64,000 nucleotides of DNA. It comes from Candidatus Leptofilum proximum. Its GTDB lineage: Bacteria; Chloroflexota; Anaerolineae; Promineifilales; Promineifilaceae. Below are positions 59,345 through 64,000 of the stretch, in pieces (position 1 is the stretch's first letter; each line of letters starts with the position of its first letter). Where the stretch lies: NCBI GenBank assembly GCA_016710325.1, contig JADJXK010000002.1, forward strand, positions 2,976,001 through 3,040,000. The letters run 5' to 3'. The notes below the pieces were generated by a model that saw only the letters and a list, made by a program, of their open reading frames with translations, was not told where the DNA came from and ran no database searches. The position numbers and the translations under genes were made by a program.

Positions 59345-60328
59345 ATGACTCGCAAATTGTTAAGCTGGGAAGCACTTTTGCTCTTTATTTTAATCGTCGT
59401 GGTGTTGATCAACGTCAGCCTTTCGCCGTTTTACCTGGGGCTGAACAACCAGATCAACCTTTTCCAGCTCTCCATCGAAAAAATCATTGTGGCCCTGGCG
59501 ATGACGCTCATCATCATCAATGCCGAGATTGATTTGTCCGTAGCGTCGGTGATGGGATTGTCTGCCTGTTTGCTGGCTTACCTGCACCACCAGGGGCAGC
59601 CGTTCTGGTTGGCCATCGTGGCCAGCCTGGCGGTGGGCGCGGCGGCCGGGGCGTTCAACGGCTTTTGGGTGGCCTACGTGGGGCTGCCTTCGCTGGTGGT
59701 GACGCTGGCCGGGCTGATTGGTTACCGCGGCGTGGCCAGCATCTTGCTGGAAGACGAGTCGATTGGCAATTTTCCCGACTGGTTTGAAGCATTGGGGCAG
59801 CAAGGGCTGGTTGGCCCGGTGCCGTTTGGCCTGGTGCTCTTTTTTGTGGGCGTGGTGATTGTGTGGGTGGTGCTGCAGCGGTCGGCATACGGCCGTACCC
59901 TCTACGTCATCGGCAACAGCGCCGACGTGGCCCGCTACTCCGGTGTCAACGTGCGGCGCGTCAAAATGAGCCTGTTTATCATCTCTGGCCTTGTGTCCGC
60001 CCTGGCGGGTGTGCTTATTGCAGCCCGGTTGGGGGCGGTGCGGGGCAGTACGGCCGTTGGCTTCGAGCTGGACATCATCACCATGGTTTTGCTCGGCGGC
60101 GTCAGCATTTTTGGCGGTTCGGGCACCCTGACAGGCGTGGTGCTCTCCATCCTCATCATCCTCAACATCCGCAATGGCCTCTCGCTGGTTAACATTCCGG
60201 GCAACACCCAAACCGGCATCATTGGCCTGCTGCTCATTCTCTCTGTCCTCGTCCCCAACTGGCTGCAAACAACGCAAAAATGGTGGAGCCGCGATCATCA
60301 GGCCCATGCCCAGGCCAAAGGAGGCTAG
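59345..60328 (+). CDS. Sugar ABC transporter permease 2 (RbsC/RhaQ type)
   Basis: 327 residues with about nine hydrophobic helices. NAEIDLSVASVMGLSACLLAYL, NGFWVAYVGLPSLVVTLAGLIGYRGVAS and YVIGNSADVARYSGVNVRRVKMSLFIISGLVSALAG match the RbsC family. Together with the first permease it gives the two-permease arrangement typical of rhamnose (RhaPQ) and AI-2 (LsrCD) importers rather than ribose importers. ATG at 59345 follows aggaaa. The next gene, the binding protein, begins about 100 bases later with its own aggagg, behind a small gccaatt/aattggc hairpin. Confidence 0.92.
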   Translation: MTRKLLSWEALLLFILIVVVLINVSLSPFYLGLNNQINLFQLSIEKIIVALAMTLIIINAEIDLSVASVMGLSACLLAYLHHQGQPFWLAIVASLAVGAAAGAFNGFWVAYVGLPSLVVTLAGLIGYRGVASILLEDESIGNFPDWFEALGQQGLVGPVPFGLVLFFVGVVIVWVVLQRSAYGRTLYVIGNSADVARYSGVNVRRVKMSLFIISGLVSALAGVLIAARLGAVRGSTAVGFELDIITMVLLGGVSIFGGSGTLTGVVLSILIILNIRNGLSLVNIPGNTQTGIIGLLLILSVLVPNWLQTTQKWWSRDHQAHAQAKGG

Positions 60329-60432
60329 TCCCAGAAAAGAACCCTGATTTAAGCCCGTTTGCCAATTCCATACTCAATTGGCGAATGGGCCCTTACCCCT
60401 TTTACCCTTAGTTCTTAGAGGAGGAACGAAAA

Positions 60433-62628
60433 ATGAAGACAATTGGAAAATGGTTCATTATTTTGTTGGTGGTTTCCCTGTTTGTGGTGGCCTGTTCGTC
60501 CGGTGCCGAAGACACAACCGACACCCCCGCTGACACCGAAACAGAGACCGACACCACAGATACCACCGACACTACCGAAGAAGCCGCACCCGCCACGGAA
60601 GAAGAAGATACGGCCGAAACCGAACCCGCTGAAACCGGCGAAGGTGTGATGGCCGATGGCGAATTTAACGCCATCCTGCTGCCCAAATTCCTGGGCATTT
60701 TGGTCTTCGACCAGGCCAACGAAGGTGCACTGGAAGCAGCGGAAGAGTTGGGAACGGCCGCTGGTCTAGAATTCACCGGCCCCACCCCGGAAAACAGCGT
60801 CCAGGGCCAGATTGAAATTGTCACCAACGCCGTCACCCAGGGCGCGGAAGCGATTATGCTCTCCAACAACGCGGGCGACCAGATTGCCCCCGCCGCCCAG
60901 GCCGCCCTCGACGCCGGGCTGACCGTCGTCACCTGGGACTCCCCCATCCCCTCCGCCGAAGGCGAGCAGGTGTTTGTGGCCCAGGTGGACTTTGACGAGA
61001 CGGGTAAAGTGATGGCCGACATGGCTCTAGACATCCTGGGCGACGATGGCGGTCAATTTGCCATCCTCTCTGCCAGCCCCGATGCTGCCAACCAAAACGC
61101 CTGGATCGCCGCCATGGAAGAAGTGCTGGCCAACGACGACACCTACGCCAGCCTGGAACTGGTCGACACCGTCTACGGCAACGACGAATCCGAAGAGAGC
61201 TACAACCAGGCATTGGCCCTGGTGGACCAATACCCCGACCTGGAACTGATCATGGCCCCCACGACGGTGGGCATTGCTGCCGCCGCTAAAGCGATGCAGG
61301 ATGAAGGGCTGTGTGAAGACGTGAAGGTCAGCGGCTTAGGCCTGCCTGCGGAAATGGCCAGCTTCACCCTCAACGGCTGCGCGCCGCAGTTTGCCTTGTG
61401 GAGCTTTGTGGACCTGGGTTACCTCACCTATCACCTGACCTACAACCTGGCCGTGGGCAACATCACTGCCGAAGCAGGCCAGACGTTTGAAGCGGGCCGC
61501 ATGGGCACCTACACCATCGAAGAAGATCCCACCCGTGACGCCGGTCTGCGCGTTTTGATGGGTCCGTTCACCGTCTACGACGCCTCCAACGTGGAAGCGG
61601 CCGCTGGCGGCGAAGTGGTTCCCCCGCTGGAAAGCGAAGAAGAGGAAGGCGGCGTCATCGTTGCCGAGCCGGGGCTGGAGATGAACGCTATCTTCTTGCC
61701 TAAGTTCCTGGGCATCCTGGTGTTTGACCAGGCCAACAACGGCGCGCAAGAAGCGGCCGCCGAGCTGGAAGCCGCGGGCGACCTGGAATTCACCGGCCCC
61801 ACCCCGGAAAACAGCGTCCAGGGCCAGATCGAAATTATGACCAATGCCGCCACGCAGGGTGTGGATGCCGTCATGATCTCCAACAACGCGGGCGACCAGA
61901 TTGCCCCGTCTGCCCAGGCTGCTCTAGACGCTGGCCTGACCGTCGTCACCTGGGACTCCCCCATCCCCTCTGCCGAGGGTGAGCAGGTGTTCATCGCCCA
62001 GGTAGACTTTGACGAAACCGGTAAGGTGATGGCCGATATGGCCCTGAGCATCATGGGTGAGGACGGCGGCCAGTTTGCCATCCTCTCCGCCAGCCCAGAC
62101 GCGGCCAATCAGAACGCCTGGATTGCCGCCATGGAAGAGGTCCTGGCTACCGATGACACCTATGCCAGCCTGGAACTGGTGGACATTGTCTACGGCAACG
62201 ACGAATCGGAAGAGAGCTACAACCAGGCGCTGGCGCTGGTGGACCAATACCCCGACCTGGAGCTGATCATGGCCCCGACGACAGTGGGCATTGCCGCCGC
62301 GGCGAAAGCGATGCAAGATGAAGGGCTGTGCGAAGATGTGAAGGTCAGCGGTCTGGGCCTGCCCGCCGAAATGGTGAGCTTCACGCTGAACGGCTGTGCG
62401 CCTGAGTTTGCTCTGTGGAGTTTTGTGGACCTGGGCTACCTGACCTACTACACCACCTACCTCATCGCCACCGGGCAGATGGAAGCAGCCCCCGGCGTCA
62501 CCTTTGAGGCAGGCCGCATGGGTACCTACACCATCGAAGAAGACCCCACCCGCGACAGCGGTCTGCGCGTCTTGATGGGACCGTTTACGGTGTACGACGA
62601 GACGAACGTGGAGGAAGCTTCGCAGTAA
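60433..62628 (+). CDS. Sugar-binding lipoprotein with two nearly identical binding domains (RhaS-like)
   Basis: 731 residues. Lipobox VSLFVVACSSG (Cys near 21), then a Thr/Asp/Glu linker (about 24-70). Two sugar-binding domains follow, each about 320 residues: domain 1 starts at nt 60667 (NAILLPKFLGILVFDQAN) and domain 2 at nt 61684 (NAIFLPKFLGILVFDQAN). The period is 1017 bases (339 codons), and by eye they are about 90% identical in protein. Each has TVVTWDSPIPSAEGEQVF, SYNQALALVDQYPDLELIM, VKVSGLGLPAEM and GRMGTYTIEEDPTRD, all typical of the rhamnose/AI-2 binding family. A second acidic linker (PLESEEEEGG) joins them. Two domains per anchor should raise local sugar capture. Final gene of the importer operon. 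Confidence 0.95.
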   Translation: MKTIGKWFIILLVVSLFVVACSSGAEDTTDTPADTETETDTTDTTDTTEEAAPATEEEDTAETEPAETGEGVMADGEFNAILLPKFLGILVFDQANEGALEAAEELGTAAGLEFTGPTPENSVQGQIEIVTNAVTQGAEAIMLSNNAGDQIAPAAQAALDAGLTVVTWDSPIPSAEGEQVFVAQVDFDETGKVMADMALDILGDDGGQFAILSASPDAANQNAWIAAMEEVLANDDTYASLELVDTVYGNDESEESYNQALALVDQYPDLELIMAPTTVGIAAAAKAMQDEGLCEDVKVSGLGLPAEMASFTLNGCAPQFALWSFVDLGYLTYHLTYNLAVGNITAEAGQTFEAGRMGTYTIEEDPTRDAGLRVLMGPFTVYDASNVEAAAGGEVVPPLESEEEEGGVIVAEPGLEMNAIFLPKFLGILVFDQANNGAQEAAAELEAAGDLEFTGPTPENSVQGQIEIMTNAATQGVDAVMISNNAGDQIAPSAQAALDAGLTVVTWDSPIPSAEGEQVFIAQVDFDETGKVMADMALSIMGEDGGQFAILSASPDAANQNAWIAAMEEVLATDDTYASLELVDIVYGNDESEESYNQALALVDQYPDLELIMAPTTVGIAAAAKAMQDEGLCEDVKVSGLGLPAEMVSFTLNGCAPEFALWSFVDLGYLTYYTTYLIATGQMEAAPGVTFEAGRMGTYTIEEDPTRDSGLRVLMGPFTVYDETNVEEASQ

Positions 62629-62742
62629 ACGGTAAGCGGTAAACGGTGAATGGTAATCCGTGAACCGTAATCGGTAATCGGTAATCGGGAGTAATCAACC
62701 GATTACCGATTACCGATAACTGATTACCGATAACGGATAACT
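62628..62742. repeat. Tandem-inverted 'GGTAATC/GGTAAAC' heptamer repeat
   Basis: Right after the binding-protein stop: aacggtaagcggtaaacggt and aatcggtaatcggtaatcgg, then accgattaccgattaccgat and further inverted variants. At about 115 bases it is one of the longest arrays. The following gene starts within a few bases of it. Confidence 0.92.
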
Positions 62743-62746
62743 GGAT

Positions 62747-63805
62747 ATGAGCGAATCTATCATAGACACCAGCCGGGCGTTTTTTGAGGAAGTGGTGAAG
62801 CCGATTTTGGTGACGCACTTTCCGGAGATGACGGCCGTTACCGCCTTTGGTCTCTTTGGCTATGGTTCCGAAGCGCTGGGGCTGGATGATGAATATTCGC
62901 GCGATCACCATTGGGGCGTGCGGATTGATGCCCTGCTGTCGGGGTCGGTAACGGCCGTTCAGCAGCAGCAAATCAGGCAAACCGTCAGCGCCAACCTGCC
63001 AGAGAGCTACCGCGCCCATTCGCTCTACGCCGCACACCTGGCCGGGGCAGGGCTGGCGCTGGATACGCTGCCCGGCTTTTTGCAGCGCACCATTGGCCTC
63101 ACACGCGCCCCGCAAACCCATGTCGAGTGGCTGCACGTGCCGGAAGAGGACATCACGCACGTCATCAACGGGGAAGTGTGGCATGATGAGAGCGGGGAAT
63201 TTACGGCCGTACGCCAAACCCTCCAGCACTATTACCCGGAGCCGGTGCGCCTGCGCCGCATTGCCCACTGGTGCCGCTACTTTTCCGGCATGGGCAGCTA
63301 CGCCCTCAAGCGGGCGATCCTGCGCGACAACTTTTATTACGCCACGATCACCTTCAGCCGCGCCGTGAAGTGGGCCATCCAGCTGGCGTTTATGTTGGAG
63401 CGCACCTACTACCCGTACGACAAATGGATCATGGCCCATTTTGCTAAACTGCCGCGCCTGGCCAAGCCGCTCAAGCCGCTCGTCGATGAGGCGGTTGAGC
63501 TCAGCACCCCGTGGGAACGCAAGCTGGCGCTGCTGGACCAGATGAGCGACGTACTCGACCATTTCATGGTCGCCGACGACGTCATCAAACCACACCCCAA
63601 ATTTGCCGTCTCGCCTACCTCCGGCTACCGCCTGCTGGAGCACGCCTACGCCGAAATCATCAAAAAGCTGCCGAACGAGCTAAAGCCGGTCATTCCTGTC
63701 TGGGAGCAGGTACATTGGGAATCGTTCCACAGCCAGTTTGTGGACGGCGTGGAGATGGCAGCGTGGGATGAGGCGTTGCAGTTAAAGCCGGAGATTGGAG
63801 ATTAG
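62747..63805 (+). CDS. DUF4037-family protein
   Basis: 352 residues. AFGLFGYGSEALGLDDEYSRDHHWGVRIDAL near the N-terminus matches DUF4037: a Gly-x-Gly-Ser ... Asp-Asp-Glu-x-Ser-x-Asp-His pattern that resembles nucleotidyltransferase active sites (GS with two carboxylates). This suggests transfer of a nucleotide to a small molecule or tRNA-like substrate, but no activity is known to me. The remainder is helical with several Trp and Tyr. No Shine-Dalgarno is seen; the start lies at the edge of the repeat array. The last residues (EIGD) and the stop are encoded by the next repeat. It follows the sugar-importer operon; a link to it is unproven. Confidence 0.75.
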   Translation: MSESIIDTSRAFFEEVVKPILVTHFPEMTAVTAFGLFGYGSEALGLDDEYSRDHHWGVRIDALLSGSVTAVQQQQIRQTVSANLPESYRAHSLYAAHLAGAGLALDTLPGFLQRTIGLTRAPQTHVEWLHVPEEDITHVINGEVWHDESGEFTAVRQTLQHYYPEPVRLRRIAHWCRYFSGMGSYALKRAILRDNFYYATITFSRAVKWAIQLAFMLERTYYPYDKWIMAHFAKLPRLAKPLKPLVDEAVELSTPWERKLALLDQMSDVLDHFMVADDVIKPHPKFAVSPTSGYRLLEHAYAEIIKKLPNELKPVIPVWEQVHWESFHSQFVDGVEMAAWDEALQLKPEIGD

Positions 63806-63851
63806 AGATTGGAGTCTGTCAATCTCCAATCTCCAGTCTCCAATCTCCCAA
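63795..63851. repeat. Tandem-inverted 'GGAGATT' heptamer repeat
   Basis: ggagattggagattagagat then tctgtc then aatctccaatctccagtctc. It overlaps the end and stop codon of the DUF4037 gene. Confidence 0.92.
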
Positions 63852-63860
63852 AGGAAAATT

Positions 63861-64000
63861 ATGAACAGCCGAGAACGTGTCATCGCCACGCTGGAACGAC
63901 AGCCAACGGACCGCACGCCCATCGATTGCTGGCTGTATCAGAAGCAGTTTGTGGAGAAGTTGGAGGCCGAGTACGGCACGCGCGAGCAGTTTCTGGACGA
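63861..64000 (+). CDS. Uroporphyrinogen decarboxylase-like protein (cut by window end)
   Basis: Only the first 46 residues are visible: MNSRERVIATLERQPTDRTP then IDCWLYQKQFVEKLEAEYG. The opening 'SRERVxATLxxxxPDRxPxD' is the hallmark of UroD-fold methyltransferase-like proteins found in sugar and corrinoid loci rather than of HemE. ATG follows aaagg by 8 bases. Frame is open at the right edge. Confidence 0.75.
   Translation, partial: MNSRERVIATLERQPTDRTPIDCWLYQKQFVEKLEAEYGTREQFLD

Noticed and set aside
1..64000. Insertion sequences, prophage or integrase genes
   Set aside because: No transposase, integrase or phage structural protein is recognisable in any frame; the repeats seen are non-coding.

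Overview
The window is one chromosome segment of about 64 kb, moderately GC-rich and densely packed, with mostly single-copy housekeeping and transport genes. I see no prophage, insertion sequence, CRISPR array or rRNA. The gene content suggests a Chloroflexota bacterium, probably Anaerolineae-like. Pointers are a very large BTAD/NB-ARC/TPR regulator beside a tiny conserved protein, lipoproteins with low-complexity Thr/Asp/Glu linkers, LysM proteins, a DUF4037 protein, a GH6 cellulase and paired ABC exporters. This assignment is inference from gene types, not from a marker gene. The palindrome ACGGCCGT recurs roughly once or twice per kilobase throughout, mostly inside genes. Gaps between genes repeatedly hold short tandem repeats followed by their inverted copy, with a different unit at each place.

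Layout, left part. 1-18 kb: end of an ABC-F ATPase, an F420-type NADP reductase, the NAD(P)HX repair enzyme, an alpha/beta hydrolase, an epimerase, tRNA-Arg(TCT), a MoaD-like domain fused to a deoxyribosyltransferase-like domain, an uncharacterised two-gene operon, a LysM/M23 peptidase, DUF192, an HD phosphohydrolase, an ECF sigma factor with its membrane partner, and the BTAD regulator. 18-27 kb: a polar amino-acid ABC transporter (binding protein, two unusually enlarged permeases, ATPase) and a membrane-anchored binding-protein-like gene. 27-36.6 kb: M24 peptidase, parB, parA, a PfkB kinase, a lipoprotein with a DMT transporter, PEP carboxylase and a Nudix hydrolase.

Layout, right part. 36.9-46 kb: an Hsp70-like ATPase fused to a gyrase-A-like C-terminal domain; a three-gene operon of two 29-residue-repeat proteins and a DUF2089 regulator; and a heterodimeric ABC exporter with one degenerate ATP site. 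46-51.7 kb: a LysM lipoprotein, a long structured leader, a receiver/GAF/GAF/kinase-like protein, a small membrane protein and a SufS-like PLP enzyme. 52-54.6 kb: a LacI regulator with a visible autoregulatory operator, then a secreted GH6 glycosidase. 54.8-64 kb: a DeoR regulator fused to a sugar-binding domain, divergent from a rhamnose-type sugar ABC transporter (ATPase, two permeases, and a binding protein carrying two nearly identical domains), then DUF4037 and the start of a UroD-like gene.

The strongest candidates for something undescribed are the Hsp70/gyrase-A-CTD fusion, the MoaD-like/deoxyribosyltransferase fusion with an internal Gly-Gly, the permease that carries a piece of its own binding protein, the duplicated sugar-binding protein, the DUF2089/29-residue-repeat operon, and the two genome-scale DNA patterns (ACGGCCGT and the tandem-inverted repeats, two of which lie in frame inside genes).
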